DNA of 43,056 nucleotides from Neorhizobium sp. SHOUNA12A (GCF_023006505.1 NZ_JALBGV010000053.1:1-43056); one strand, 5' to 3'; shown: positions 24,105 to 33,332, counted from the stretch's first letter. The notes: generated from the letters alone by a model not told the origin. Program-made: numbers and translations.

Positions 24105-24653
24105 TCAATGGCCTGAAAACTCGACCAGCGTTCTGACTTCCACGCCGAGTTCTTCGAGCTTCCTGCGTCCGCCGAGATCCGGCAGGTCGATGACAAAGCA
24201 GGCCGAGACGATCTCGGCCCCAAGCTGGCGCAGCAGCTTCACGGCACCTTCCGCGGTGCCGCCTGTCGCAATCAGGTCGTCGGTGAGGATCACTTTCTCG
24301 CCGGCCTTTACCGCATCCACATGGATCTCCATCTCGTCGGTTCCGTATTCGAGGCTGTAGGCCATCCGCACGGTCTGGTGTGGCAGCTTGCCCTTCTTGC
24401 GGATCGGCACGAAACCGGCCTTCAGCTGATGCGCCAGCGCGCCGCCGAGGATGAAGCCGCGGGCTTCGATGCCGGCGATCTTGTCGATGCCAAGGCCCGC
24501 ATAGGGCGCCACCAGCTCATCCACTGCCTGCCTGAAGGCGACGGCATCGCCGAGCAGCGTGGTGATGTCGCGGAAGATGATGCCCGGTTTCGGATAATCC
24601 GGGATGGAGCGAATGGCAGCGGAGAGAGCGTTTTTGGAAGACATATGACCCAC
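24105..24653 (-). CDS. apt: Adenine phosphoribosyltransferase
   Basis: Salvages adenine to AMP using PRPP. The 182-residue product has IPDYPKPGIIFRDITTLLGD, the hood-adjacent GIEARGFILGGALAHQL, RKKGKLPHQTVRMAYSLEYG, and the PRPP-binding VILTDDLIATGGTAEGAVKL. Length is typical. ATGs at 24653 and 24644 are both possible starts; neither has a strong SD, and the shorter (MSSKNALSAAIRS) matches relatives about equally. It is downstream of petABC on the same strand, but a terminator at 24709-24736 separates them. Confidence 0.96.
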   Translation of the reverse strand: MGHMSSKNALSAAIRSIPDYPKPGIIFRDITTLLGDAVAFRQAVDELVAPYAGLGIDKIAGIEARGFILGGALAHQLKAGFVPIRKKGKLPHQTVRMAYSLEYGTDEMEIHVDAVKAGEKVILTDDLIATGGTAEGAVKLLRQLGAEIVSACFVIDLPDLGGRRKLEELGVEVRTLVEFSGH

Positions 24654-24708
24654 ATGTTTGGCGGCAGGAGGAGGACGAGCCTATCAACGGATGGCTCTCC
24701 TCCCAACA

Positions 24709-24736
24709 AAAAAGGCAGCCCGGAGGCCGCCTTTTT
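24709..24736 (-). terminator. Terminator of the petABC operon
   Basis: AAAAAGGCAGCC pairs with GGCCGCCTTTTT (one A/C mismatch) around a CGGA loop. On the minus strand the hairpin is followed by a T-run, 20 bases after the cytochrome c1 stop. The flanking A/T runs would allow bidirectional use. Confidence 0.85.
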
Positions 24737-24756
24737 CAGATCACGAGGTGAAAACC

Positions 24757-25632
24757 TCAGTGTTCCTTGCTGGCATAGACCGACTTCTTGGTCAGGTAGA
24801 TCAGGCCGGTGAAGATCAAGAGGAAGATCATCACCATGAAGCCGGTGCGCTTGCGCTCTTCGAGATGCGGCTCGGCGGCCCACATCAGGAAGGCTGCGAC
24901 ATCCTTGGCATACTGGTCGACCGTCTGCGGCGTACCGTCCTCGTAGGTCACCTGGTCGGCGCTGAGCGGCGGCGCCATGGCGAGCGAAGCGGCGGCGGAG
25001 AAATACGGATTGTAGTGGCCGCCCGGAGGAACCTGGACGCCGGCCGGCGGCTCCTGGTAACCGGTCAGCAGCGAATGGATATAGTCAGGGCCGCCCTGCT
25101 GGTACTGGGTGAACATGTCGAAGATGAACTGCGGGAAACCGCGGGTCACGCCGCGCGCCTTGGCGAGCAGCGACATGTCCGGCGGTGCGGCGCCGTTGTT
25201 GGCGGCAGCAGCAGCCTGGGTGTTCGGGAATGGCGACGGAAAATAGTCGGACGGAACGGCGGTGCGTTCGAACATCTCGCCCTCGTCGTTCGGGCCGTCC
25301 TGGACCTTGTAGTTGGCCGCGAACGCCTTCACCTGCGCTTCCGAGTAACCGAGACCTTCCAGCGTGCGGAAGGAAACGAGGCGCATCGAATGGCAGGCGG
25401 AACAGACTTCCGTGTAGATCTTCAGGCCGCGCTGCAACTGGCCCTTGTCGTAGTGACCGAAAGGACCGGCAAAGCTCCAATCGGTTTCCTTGGGATGGTT
25501 GATCGGAAAATGCGGCGTTTCCGAATGTTCTGCGGCCGGGGCCGCAGCGTGATTTTCCTGCGCCACGGCCGAGGCAACGCCCATTCCCGCCAGGAAGGCC
25601 AGCGAGACGAGGCTCGTAACAAGCTTTTTCAT
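24757..25632 (-). CDS. petC: Cytochrome c1 of the bc1 complex
   Basis: A 291-residue haem subunit of ubiquinol-cytochrome c reductase, passing electrons from the Rieske protein to soluble cytochrome c. A signal peptide (ends ASAVAQ) is followed by the CSACH haem site (Cys77, Cys80, His81), the axial Met in SLAMAPPLSADQV, and one C-terminal membrane anchor (GFMVMIFLLIFTGLIYLTKK). This is a stand-alone c1, not the fused cytochrome b/c1 of Bradyrhizobium. It is third in petABC, 27 bases after petB. Confidence 0.97.
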   Translation of the reverse strand: MKKLVTSLVSLAFLAGMGVASAVAQENHAAAPAAEHSETPHFPINHPKETDWSFAGPFGHYDKGQLQRGLKIYTEVCSACHSMRLVSFRTLEGLGYSEAQVKAFAANYKVQDGPNDEGEMFERTAVPSDYFPSPFPNTQAAAAANNGAAPPDMSLLAKARGVTRGFPQFIFDMFTQYQQGGPDYIHSLLTGYQEPPAGVQVPPGGHYNPYFSAAASLAMAPPLSADQVTYEDGTPQTVDQYAKDVAAFLMWAAEPHLEERKRTGFMVMIFLLIFTGLIYLTKKSVYASKEH

Positions 25633-25659
25633 ATTTCTAATCCCTCTCGGTCGCAGGCG

Positions 25660-26931
25660 TCAGGCGCGGGCTTCGGCGGATTTGCCGTTCTTTTTTTCAA
25701 GAACTGCTTCCGTGATGGAGTTCGGAATGCGCCTCGGCGTTTCGAACAGGCCGAGCAGCGGCATGATCACGAGGAAGAAGCCGAAGTAGTAGACCGTGCC
25801 GAGCTGCGAGAGCGTCGTGAAGATGCCTTCCGCCGGCTGCGAGCCAAGCCAGCCGAGCATGATGGCATTGGCGACGAACAGCCAGAAGAACACCTGGTAC
25901 CAGGGACGGTAGACGGCGGAGCGAACCTTCGAGGTGTCGAGCCAGGGCAGGAAGAACAGGATGATGATCGAACCGAACATCACCAGAACGCCGCCGAGCT
26001 TGGAGTCGATCGGACCGACATTGAAGGTGATGGCGCGCAGCATTGCGTAGAAGGGCAGATAATACCATTCCGGAACGATGTGAGCCGGCGTCTTCAGGGC
26101 GTCAGCCGGAATGTAGTTGTCCGGATGGCCGAGGAAGTTCGGCATATAGAAGATGAACCATGCGTAGACGATCAGGAACACGGAGACGCCGAGCGCATCC
26201 TTCATCGTCGCATAGGGCGTGAAGGCGACGGTATCGGTCTTGGTCTTGACTTCGACGCCGGTCGGATTGGTCTGGCCGGTGACATGCAGCGCCCAGATGT
26301 GCAGCACGACGACGCCGGCGATCATGAAGGGCAGCAGGTAGTGCAGCGAGAAGAAGCGGTTCAGCGTCGGCTGATCGACGGCAAAACCGCCGAGCAGGAA
26401 CTGCTGGATCCATTCGCCGACCAGCGGGAAGGCCGAGAAGAAGCCGGTGATGACGGTCGCGCCCCAGAAGGACATCTGACCCCAGGGCAGGACGTAGCCC
26501 ATGAAGCCTGTCGCCATCATCAGGAGGTAGATCACCACGCCGAGGATCCAGAGGATTTCGCGGGGCGCCTTGTACGAACCGTAATAGAGGCCGCGGGCGA
26601 TGTGGAGATAGACGGCAACGAAGAAGAACGATGCGCCGTTGGCATGCATGTAACGCAGCAGCCAGCCGTGGTTGACGTCGCGCATGATCTTTTCGACCGA
26701 GTCGAAGGCAGCGCCGGTCGACGCTACATAATGCATGGCGAGCACGACGCCGGTGATGATCTGGACGATCAGCATCACCGCCAGCATGGCGCCGAAGGTA
26801 TAGGCATAGTTCAGATTGCGCGGAACGGGGTAGGAGATGAAGCTGTCATGGATCATGCGCGGCAGCGGAAGCCGCGAATCGATCCACTTCTCGATGCCGG
26901 TCGATGGCTGGTATGTGGAATGACCGCTCAT
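25660..26931 (-). CDS. petB: Cytochrome b of the bc1 complex
   Basis: A 423-residue membrane subunit holding both b haems and the quinone sites. Two HxxxxxxxxxxxxxH pairs are present: HANGASFFFVAVYLH on helix B and HYLLPFMIAGVVVLH on helix D. The Qo-site PEWY occurs in HIVPEWYYLPFYAMLRA. About eight hydrophobic helices are visible. It catalyses the bifurcated quinol oxidation. The C-terminal extension (VLEKKNGKSAEARA) is polar. It starts 14 bases after petA. Confidence 0.98.
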   Translation of the reverse strand: MSGHSTYQPSTGIEKWIDSRLPLPRMIHDSFISYPVPRNLNYAYTFGAMLAVMLIVQIITGVVLAMHYVASTGAAFDSVEKIMRDVNHGWLLRYMHANGASFFFVAVYLHIARGLYYGSYKAPREILWILGVVIYLLMMATGFMGYVLPWGQMSFWGATVITGFFSAFPLVGEWIQQFLLGGFAVDQPTLNRFFSLHYLLPFMIAGVVVLHIWALHVTGQTNPTGVEVKTKTDTVAFTPYATMKDALGVSVFLIVYAWFIFYMPNFLGHPDNYIPADALKTPAHIVPEWYYLPFYAMLRAITFNVGPIDSKLGGVLVMFGSIIILFFLPWLDTSKVRSAVYRPWYQVFFWLFVANAIMLGWLGSQPAEGIFTTLSQLGTVYYFGFFLVIMPLLGLFETPRRIPNSITEAVLEKKNGKSAEARA

Positions 26932-26945
26932 AGGTATTTATCCCC

Positions 26946-27524
26946 TCACCCGATCTGGATAACTGTATCGGACTTAAAACTGAAAGTCGGAATGGCGAGG
27001 TTCTCCGGAGCCGGACCTTTGCGGATACGGCCAGCCGTATCGTAGACCGACCCGTGGCACGGACAGAACCATCCATTGTATTCGCCGGACTGGCCGAGCG
27101 GCACGCAGCCGAGATGGGTGCAGGAGCCGATCATCACGATCCAGTTTTCCTTGCCGGCGCCGCCCGAGCGGTCGATGCCGGTCGCCTTCGCATCTGGCGC
27201 CAGGTTGGCGTTGCGGGCGACCGGATCCTTGAGCGCGGCCATCGGCACGTCGGCGGCAGCCTTGATTTCTTCCGGGGTGCGGTTGCGGATGAATACCGGC
27301 TTGCCGCGCCACTTGACGGTCAACGACATGCCCGGCTGGAGAGCGGCGACATTGACCTCGATCGAGGCGAGCGCCAGCGTCGAAGCATCCGGACGCATCT
27401 GGTCGATGAAGGGCCATGCCACGGAAACAGCGCCGACGGCGCCGGCCATACCGGTCGTCAGGTAAAGGAAATCGCGGCGAGTGGGCTCGCCCGGTATTTC
27501 GCTATGTGTGTCGTGCTCGCTCAC
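26946..27524 (-). CDS. petA: Rieske iron-sulfur subunit of the bc1 complex
   Basis: A 192-residue protein anchored by an N-terminal Tat-like helix (PTRRDFLYLTTGMAGAVGAV). The [2Fe-2S] ligands are in SCTHLGCVPLG and FCPCHGSVYD, each with Cys and His. The head domain oxidises quinol at the Qo site and moves to cytochrome c1. It is first in the petABC operon and divergent from the EEP gene. Confidence 0.98.
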   Translation of the reverse strand: MSEHDTHSEIPGEPTRRDFLYLTTGMAGAVGAVSVAWPFIDQMRPDASTLALASIEVNVAALQPGMSLTVKWRGKPVFIRNRTPEEIKAAADVPMAALKDPVARNANLAPDAKATGIDRSGGAGKENWIVMIGSCTHLGCVPLGQSGEYNGWFCPCHGSVYDTAGRIRKGPAPENLAIPTFSFKSDTVIQIG

Positions 27525-27916
27525 GGCTCAATCATCCTTCTCACGCAATTCGCGGAAACCGCCCTGCCCCCGTCCCGGCGAATCTCGGCTGAACACAATT
27601 CGACCATAGATTCCCCAGCAATCCGGCGCGTTCTATGCTTGATCGCAAAATATGTCCAGCCTTGGCAAGGGGCTGCGACCAGTTTGTCGCGGGAAAACCC
27701 GAAGGGTTCCGGGGCGGCGTGTCAGGCAGAACACAGGGCCGCCGAACATGGCGCGGCAAGGCCTGCTCGGCCCGGAAAAATCAGGCCTTTTTCAAGAAAA
27801 ACGGCGGAAGACGCGCGCTTCCTGTTAACTGCCTTGCCGCGTGCCGCATTGCAACAAAATCGGCCTCATGTTAGTCCAACCGCACGACAGAAGGCGGCCG
27901 TCCCGGACATACCCGA
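27525..27916. promoter_or_regulatory. Divergent promoter region between petABC and the EEP gene
   Basis: Nearly 400 bases must contain the petABC promoter on the minus strand and one for the phosphoesterase gene on the plus strand. I cannot mark confident -35/-10 boxes. GGCCTG (27760-27765) and CAGGCC (27782-27787), followed by five T, form a weak terminator-like hairpin pointing to the right; there is no gene before it on that strand. No small ORF with an SD was seen. Confidence 0.4.
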
Positions 27917-28855
27917 ATGAGACAAACACTATCGGTTGCCATCTGCGTCATCGTGTCGCTCGTACTGATGGCGATCGGGACGCGTTACGTACACCCTCAC
28001 TGGATTTTGGGAACGCTTTACAGCCTGCAGCTGCACGCGGCGGCGGTCTGCGTGGCGGCCGTGGCCGTTGCGCTGCTCATCAAGCGCCACTTCGTCGTTT
28101 GGCTGCTGTTCGCAGTCTCGCTGCTCTTCGCCGGCCACGCCGTGCTGATGAGCCGCGGTTTCGCGGCCCCGATGACGTCGGCGGATGCCAATGCGCCGAC
28201 CTTCAAGCTGATGTCCTTCAACATCCTCAACGACAACTTCGACCAAGCCGAAGACATCGTCGAGACCATCCGATCTTCCGGCGCCGACCTCGTCAACATC
28301 ATGGAAGCAGCACCGCTCAGGGTCTATATGAATGAGCTGGCGAAGACCTATCCCTACCGGGTCGGCTGTGGAGTGCTGATCGAAGATTGCGACCAGCTGA
28401 TGCTTTCCAAGGTGCCGATCGAGGCGCCGATGGTCCAGTCTCTAAGCGACATCTTCCCGGATCGCTTCATCCTTGCGAAAGTGACCGTCGCCGGCCGGCC
28501 GATCAATTTCGTCGGCATGCATACGACCAAGCCCTATTTCGACAATTTCCACTCGCTGGAACTCGACCGCGCCGCACTGGCGATCTCGGAAACAAGCGGC
28601 CCCCTGCTCCTCTCCGGCGATTTCAATGCCTCGAGCCTCGCGCCCAACATGCGCCGGTTCCTGAACAATACCGATCTGGCCACCGCCCCATTCGAACCCG
28701 CCACCTGGCCGATCCGGGCAGGCGCGTTCGGCCTGCCGATCGACCACGTCTATGCGCGGGCGCCGCTCAAGATAAAGTCCCTGACCCGCATTGCCGATGC
28801 ACACGGCTCGAACCACTACGGGCTGATCGCCGAGATCGCCATCACCGGACAGTGA
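27917..28855 (+). CDS. Membrane-anchored endonuclease/exonuclease/phosphatase-fold protein (YafD-like)
   Basis: A 312-residue protein with three N-terminal hydrophobic segments (~5-22, 34-54, 58-78) and an EEP catalytic domain: MSFNILNDNFDQAEDIVET, NIMEA with the metal-binding Glu, LLSGDFNASSLAP, and IDHVYARAPL. The terminal motif is SNHYGLIAEI in place of the usual SDHxP; the catalytic His remains and the supporting Asp is Asn. The layout resembles E. coli YafD, with the active domain probably periplasmic. Substrate unknown. It is convergent with the next ABC gene, five bases apart. Confidence 0.88.
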   Translation: MRQTLSVAICVIVSLVLMAIGTRYVHPHWILGTLYSLQLHAAAVCVAAVAVALLIKRHFVVWLLFAVSLLFAGHAVLMSRGFAAPMTSADANAPTFKLMSFNILNDNFDQAEDIVETIRSSGADLVNIMEAAPLRVYMNELAKTYPYRVGCGVLIEDCDQLMLSKVPIEAPMVQSLSDIFPDRFILAKVTVAGRPINFVGMHTTKPYFDNFHSLELDRAALAISETSGPLLLSGDFNASSLAPNMRRFLNNTDLATAPFEPATWPIRAGAFGLPIDHVYARAPLKIKSLTRIADAHGSNHYGLIAEIAITGQ

Positions 28856-28860
28856 GCCTA

Positions 28861-30723
28861 TTACTGGGCGGCATCCGCCGCCAGGAAGCCGCCGGATTGG
28901 CGCGCCCAGAGCTCCGAATAGAGCCCTCGCCGCGCGATCAGTTCGTTGTGTGTGCCGTCCTCGATGATCCGGCCCTTGTCCATGACGATGAGGCGGTCGA
29001 GCGCTGCGATCGTCGAGAGCCGGTGGGCGATGGCGAGCACGGTCTTGCCCTGCATCAGCCGCTCCAGGTTCGACTGGATCGCCGCTTCGACCTCCGAATC
29101 AAGCGCCGAGGTCGCCTCGTCGAGCACCAGGATCGGCGCATCCTTGATCATCACGCGGGCGATCGCGACACGCTGGCGCTGGCCGCCGGAAAGCTTGACG
29201 CCGCGTTCACCCACATGCGCGTCGAAACCCTTGCGGCCGCGCTGGTCTTCGAGGGCCGCGATGAACATGTCGGCTTCAGCCTTGCGCGCCGCCTCGACAA
29301 GCTGCGCCTCTGTCGCATCCGGCCGGCCGAACAGGATATTGTCGCGGATCGACCGGTGCAGCAGCGAGGTATCCTGGGTCACCATGCCGATCTGGCCCCG
29401 CAATGATTCTTGCGTCGCCTTGGCGATATCCTGCCCATCGATCAGGATCCGGCCGCCTTCGAGATCGTAAAACCGCAGGAGCAGGTTGACGAGGGTTGAC
29501 TTGCCGGCGCCGGAACGCCCGACGATGCCGAGCTTCTCGCCCGGCCGGATGGTGAGCGACAGGTTGTCGATGACGCCCTTCGCCTTGCCATAATGGAAGC
29601 TGACATTCTCGAAACGGATTTCCGGGCGTTTTACCACCAGCTGCGTTGCATCCGGCGCATCCACCAGCCCGATCGGCTGCGAGATCAGCTCGGCCGAATT
29701 CTGGATCGTGCCGATATTGCGCATGATGCCGTTGAGCTGCGTCATCAGCCGGCCGAGCAGGAAATTCAGCCGCAGCATCAGCGCCATGGTGAAGGCGACC
29801 GCACCGGACGAGATCAGGCCGGAAAGCCACAGATGCACGCTCATCGCCGCCATGGTGACGATCATCGTGCCGGAGAGGAAGGCCATCGAGGCGCGCACGC
29901 TGGTGAGCAGTCGGGTGAACGCGATGATCGTCGCCTGGAAGCTCTCGAAACCGGAGAGCATATAGCGGTCGTTGGCCTCGTCGCGGCCGAACAGCCGGAG
30001 CGTCTGGATGTTCGAATAGGCGTCGACCATGCGGCCGCTGATCATCGACCCGGCCTCGGCCGAGGCCTTGGAGTGTTCGCGGATGCGCGGCACGTAATGG
30101 CGGGCGAGCAGCGCGAAGATCGCAAGCCATGCGACGACCACCACGGCGAGCCGCCAGTCGAGCCCTGCGACCAGCGCGATGGTCGAAACGGAATAGATGC
30201 CGACGAACCAGACGCTTTCCATGAAGGAAGTCAGCACGTCACCAGTCGCCTGCCCCGCCGACCAGACTTTCGTAACGATACGGCCGGAGAAATCGTTCTG
30301 GAAAAAGGATAGCGACTGGCGCGACACATGGATGTACGACTGCCAGCGCACCAGGTTGTAGAAACCGGGCGTGATGATCTGCTGGTCGACCAGCGCCGTC
30401 ATCAGCCCGATCAGGAAGCGGCCGATGCCGACCACCAGCGCCATGACCACCAGTTCGGTGCCATGGTTGGCCAAAAGTCCCGACCATCCGTCGGCGGGCT
30501 TCGTCGTGTCGAGGATATCGACCAGGCGACCGACATACCAGAACATCGCCGCCTCGACGCCGGCGGCAAGACCGCCAAGCACCAGCATGGCGAAGAAGGG
30601 AAGCTTGGCCTGGCTGACATAGAACCAGACGAAGCCGATCAGGCCCACAGGCGGTTTCAGGTCGTCCCGCCTCGCAAACGGCTTGATAAAGCTTTCGAAG
30701 ATGCGGAAGACCGGTTTCAACAT
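28861..30723 (-). CDS. ABC exporter, fused permease/ATPase (first of two paralogues)
   Basis: A 620-residue half-transporter: six membrane helices in residues ~40-330, then an ATPase domain with Walker A GRSGAGKSTLVNLLL, the Q-loop MVTQDTSLLHRSIRDN, signature KLSGGQRQRVAIARVM, Walker B ILVLDEATSALDSE and the H-loop AIAHRLSTI. All catalytic residues are intact. It is close to the type IV exporter at 31476, with identical signature stretches, and both read leftward, so they may pair as a heterodimer. Substrate class is not evident: MsbA-like lipid or drug exporters are the nearest functional group. Confidence 0.95.
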   Translation of the reverse strand: MLKPVFRIFESFIKPFARRDDLKPPVGLIGFVWFYVSQAKLPFFAMLVLGGLAAGVEAAMFWYVGRLVDILDTTKPADGWSGLLANHGTELVVMALVVGIGRFLIGLMTALVDQQIITPGFYNLVRWQSYIHVSRQSLSFFQNDFSGRIVTKVWSAGQATGDVLTSFMESVWFVGIYSVSTIALVAGLDWRLAVVVVAWLAIFALLARHYVPRIREHSKASAEAGSMISGRMVDAYSNIQTLRLFGRDEANDRYMLSGFESFQATIIAFTRLLTSVRASMAFLSGTMIVTMAAMSVHLWLSGLISSGAVAFTMALMLRLNFLLGRLMTQLNGIMRNIGTIQNSAELISQPIGLVDAPDATQLVVKRPEIRFENVSFHYGKAKGVIDNLSLTIRPGEKLGIVGRSGAGKSTLVNLLLRFYDLEGGRILIDGQDIAKATQESLRGQIGMVTQDTSLLHRSIRDNILFGRPDATEAQLVEAARKAEADMFIAALEDQRGRKGFDAHVGERGVKLSGGQRQRVAIARVMIKDAPILVLDEATSALDSEVEAAIQSNLERLMQGKTVLAIAHRLSTIAALDRLIVMDKGRIIEDGTHNELIARRGLYSELWARQSGGFLAADAAQ

Positions 30724-30846
30724 GGACCGGATATAGGCGGATTCTGATCGCCGGCAAAGCGAAAGCGGCCGGGCCGCGGCTTACATTTTCTTAATGTGGA
30801 AGGCCTGCCGGGCGGACCTTCGCGCCCATTGGACATAATCAGAATC

Positions 30847-30859
30847 AATCATTATGATT
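30847..30859. promoter_or_regulatory. Palindromic site before the parDE module
   Basis: AATCAT-T-ATGATT is a palindrome with one central base, 18 bases before the antitoxin ATG. An outer ATAAT/ATTAT pair (30836-30855) overlaps it. RHH antitoxins bind such AT-rich repeats, so this is the likely autoregulatory operator. Confidence 0.6.
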
Positions 30860-30877
30860 TGTCCCAAAGGAGTTCCT

Positions 30878-31138
30878 ATGGAAACCCGCGTTCTGACGAC
30901 ACATGTGCCGGTTCAGCTGGCTGAGAAAGTGGACGAACTGGCAACCCGCCTGGAACGTTCAAGGGGCTGGATCGTCAAGCAGGCACTCGCCAGCTGGATC
31001 GAGCTCGAAGAGGAGCGGCGGCGGCTGACGCTGGAGGCAATGGCGGACGTCGATGCGGGAAACGTGGTCGATCAGGAAGAGGTCGAAAAGTGGGTTGCCA
31101 GCCTGGGTGCTGACAAGCCCCTGCCCCGTCCCCTTTAA
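30878..31138 (+). CDS. parD: RHH (CopG/ParD-type) antitoxin
   Basis: An 86-residue protein with an N-terminal ribbon-helix-helix: METRVLTTHVPVQLAEKVDE is the strand and first helix, and LERSRGWIVKQALASWIELEE completes the fold. The acidic tail would neutralise the toxin. AAGGAG lies seven bases before the ATG at 30878; a start further upstream (30854) would lie within the palindrome and is rejected. The stop TAA overlaps the toxin ATG by one base. Confidence 0.92.
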   Translation: METRVLTTHVPVQLAEKVDELATRLERSRGWIVKQALASWIELEEERRRLTLEAMADVDAGNVVDQEEVEKWVASLGADKPLPRPL

Positions 31139-31416
31139 TGGAACTGAAGTGGTCGTCAAAAGCGGTGTCCGATCTCAACCGCCTTCATGATTTTCTGGCT
31201 GCGGTGAACGCACCCGCGGCGGCGCGCACGGCTCAAAACCTGGCTGCAGCACCCAAGAAACTCATCCAGCATCCGCGGCTAGGTGAAAAGCTGGATGAGT
31301 TCGCACCGCGTGAAATCCGACGACTTTTGATTGGTGGTTACGAGTTGAGATACGAGATCCAGGGCGAGACGATCTTTCTCCTCCGTATCTGGCACACCCG
31401 CGAAAACCGAATCTGA
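31138..31416 (+). CDS. parE: RelE/ParE-family toxin
   Basis: A 92-residue toxin of the ParE/RelE fold: KWSSKAVSDLNRLHDFL at the start, PRLGEKLDEFAPREIRRLLI in the middle and the C-terminal FLLRIWHTRENRI. ParE members poison gyrase and RelE members cut mRNA; sequence alone does not decide which. Coupled to parD by the TAATG overlap. It runs convergent to the exporter at 31476, ending 59 bases before that gene's stop. Confidence 0.92.
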   Translation: MELKWSSKAVSDLNRLHDFLAAVNAPAAARTAQNLAAAPKKLIQHPRLGEKLDEFAPREIRRLLIGGYELRYEIQGETIFLLRIWHTRENRI

Positions 31417-31475
31417 ATTCTGCGGAAGCATGCCCTGGAATACGACCTTAGAGCGAGAAGGGGCGACGGCGGAGA

Positions 31476-33332
31476 TTACTCCGCCGCCTCTTCCTCGATC
31501 ACGTCGTCATGGCCGATGAAGCCGCCGGACTGGCGGTTCCAGAGGTCGGCATAGATGCCGCCGCTCCGGGCGAGTTCGCGATGGGTGCCGGCCTCGACGA
31601 TCCGGCCGCGATCGAGCACGATCAGCCGGTCCATTTCGGTGAGCGTCGACAGGCGGTGCGCAATCGCAATCACTGTCTTGCCCTCCATCAGCGCGAACAG
31701 GTTCTCCTGGATCGCCGCTTCGACTTCACTATCGAGCGCCGAAGTCGCCTCGTCGAGCACCAGGATCGGCGCGTCCTTCAGGAAGACGCGGGCGATCGCG
31801 ATGCGCTGCCGCTGCCCGCCGGAAAGCTTCACGCCGCGTTCGCCCACATGCGCGTCGAGACCCTTGCGTCCCTGCATGTCGGCAAGTCCGTCGATGAACT
31901 CCCAGGCGTTTGCCCGCTTTGCCGCCTCGATGATGTCCGCATCGGTCGCGTCCGGCTTGCCGTAGGCGATGTTGTCGCGGATCGAGCGGTGCAGCAGCGA
32001 GGTATCCTGGGTGACCACGCCGATCAGCGAACGCAGGCTGTCCTGCATCACGGTCGATATGTCCTGGCCATCGATGGTGATGCGGCCGCCCTCCAGATCG
32101 TAGAAGCGCAACAGCAGGTTCATCAGCGTCGTCTTGCCGGCGCCGGAGCGGCCGACCAGACCGATCTTCTGCCCGGCCGGGATATCGAGCGTCAGGCCTT
32201 CGATAACGCCCTTGCCCTTGCCATAGTGGAAGTGGACGTTGTCGTAGCGGATATGGCCTTTTTTAGCCGTCAGCGCCGAAGCGCCATTCCGGTCCACCAC
32301 GTCATGCGCCTTTGTCATCATCGACATGCCGTCATAGACGGTGCCGATGTTTTCAAAGAGCGCAGAGACTTCCCACATCACCCATTGCGACATGCCGTTG
32401 ATACGCATCGCAAGGCCGATGGCGATGGCGATCGCCCCGATCGAGATGACACCATCGAGCCAGAACCAGATCGACAACGCGCCGACGGTAAACAGCGCCA
32501 CGCAGTTGTAGAAATAGACCAGCGCCTGGAAACCCGTCACCTTGCGCATCTGCGCATGGACGGTTTTCAGGAAGATATCCATCGCGTCCTGCGCATAGGC
32601 CTCTTCCCTTCCCGCATGCGAGAAAAGCTTGACGGTAGCGATGTTCGTATAGCTGTCCACCACGCGACCGGTCATCATCGAACGCGCATCCGCCTGTTCC
32701 GCAGAAATCTTCCTCAGACGCGGCACGTAATAGGCGACTGTCATCGAGTAGCAGACGATCCAGAGGACGAGCGGCACCGCAAGGCGCAGATCCGCCGCCG
32801 CGACGATGGCGATCATCGAGATGAAATAGGTGAAGACGTAGACGAATACGTCGAGCACCTTCATCACCGTTTCGCGGATGGCGAGCGAGGTCTGCATCAC
32901 CTTGGTCGAGACGCGGCCGGCAAACTCGTTGGCGAAGAACGTCATCGAGTGCCGGAGCAGGAACCGGTGCATCTGCCAGCGGGCGATCATCGGGAAATTG
33001 CCCATCAGAATCTGATGCATGATCAGCGAATTGAGGGTGGCGATCGCCGGCAATGCGATCAGCACCACGAAGGCCATGAAGAACAGTTTCGGCCCTTCGC
33101 TTTCAAGGAACGTCGCCCGATCGGCATTGGTCAGCCAATCGACGATATCGCCGAGGAACTGGAACAGCGCCACTTCGCCGATGGCAATCAGCATCGTACA
33201 GGTCGACATGATGACGACCCACGGCCAGACGGGCTTGGTGTAGTGCCACAGGAAGGCCGCAAGGCCGGCGGGCGGTAGTGAGGGCGCTTCGTCCGGATAA
33301 GGATCAACGCGCCGTTCGAACCACGAGAACAT
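31476..33332 (-). CDS. ABC exporter, fused permease/ATPase (second paralogue)
   Basis: A 618-residue half-transporter like its neighbour: membrane domain (~30-330), Walker A GRSGAGKTTLMNLLL, VVTQDTSLLHRSIRDN, signature KLSGGQRQRIAIARVF, Walker B ILVLDEATSALDSE, H-loop AIAHRLSTL. The SD GGAG (33340-33343) lies seven bases before the ATG and can be hidden in a small hairpin. The leader region holds an 18-codon ORF. It is likely the first gene of what was an exporter pair, now interrupted by parDE on the opposite strand. Confidence 0.95.
   Translation of the reverse strand: MFSWFERRVDPYPDEAPSLPPAGLAAFLWHYTKPVWPWVVIMSTCTMLIAIGEVALFQFLGDIVDWLTNADRATFLESEGPKLFFMAFVVLIALPAIATLNSLIMHQILMGNFPMIARWQMHRFLLRHSMTFFANEFAGRVSTKVMQTSLAIRETVMKVLDVFVYVFTYFISMIAIVAAADLRLAVPLVLWIVCYSMTVAYYVPRLRKISAEQADARSMMTGRVVDSYTNIATVKLFSHAGREEAYAQDAMDIFLKTVHAQMRKVTGFQALVYFYNCVALFTVGALSIWFWLDGVISIGAIAIAIGLAMRINGMSQWVMWEVSALFENIGTVYDGMSMMTKAHDVVDRNGASALTAKKGHIRYDNVHFHYGKGKGVIEGLTLDIPAGQKIGLVGRSGAGKTTLMNLLLRFYDLEGGRITIDGQDISTVMQDSLRSLIGVVTQDTSLLHRSIRDNIAYGKPDATDADIIEAAKRANAWEFIDGLADMQGRKGLDAHVGERGVKLSGGQRQRIAIARVFLKDAPILVLDEATSALDSEVEAAIQENLFALMEGKTVIAIAHRLSTLTEMDRLIVLDRGRIVEAGTHRELARSGGIYADLWNRQSGGFIGHDDVIEEEAAE

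Noticed and set aside
24658..27045. A 795-codon open frame on the plus strand
   Set aside because: It lies exactly opposite apt, petC and petB. GC-rich codons of the true genes leave few stops on the other strand, and the translation has no domains.
27760..27792. Terminator-like hairpin with T-run
   Set aside because: Short stem, 16-base loop and no gene before it on that strand; noted only within the intergenic entry.
31509..33278. A 589-codon open frame on the plus strand
   Set aside because: Opposite the ABC exporter, in the antisense frame created by codon bias; rich in His, Arg and Asp.
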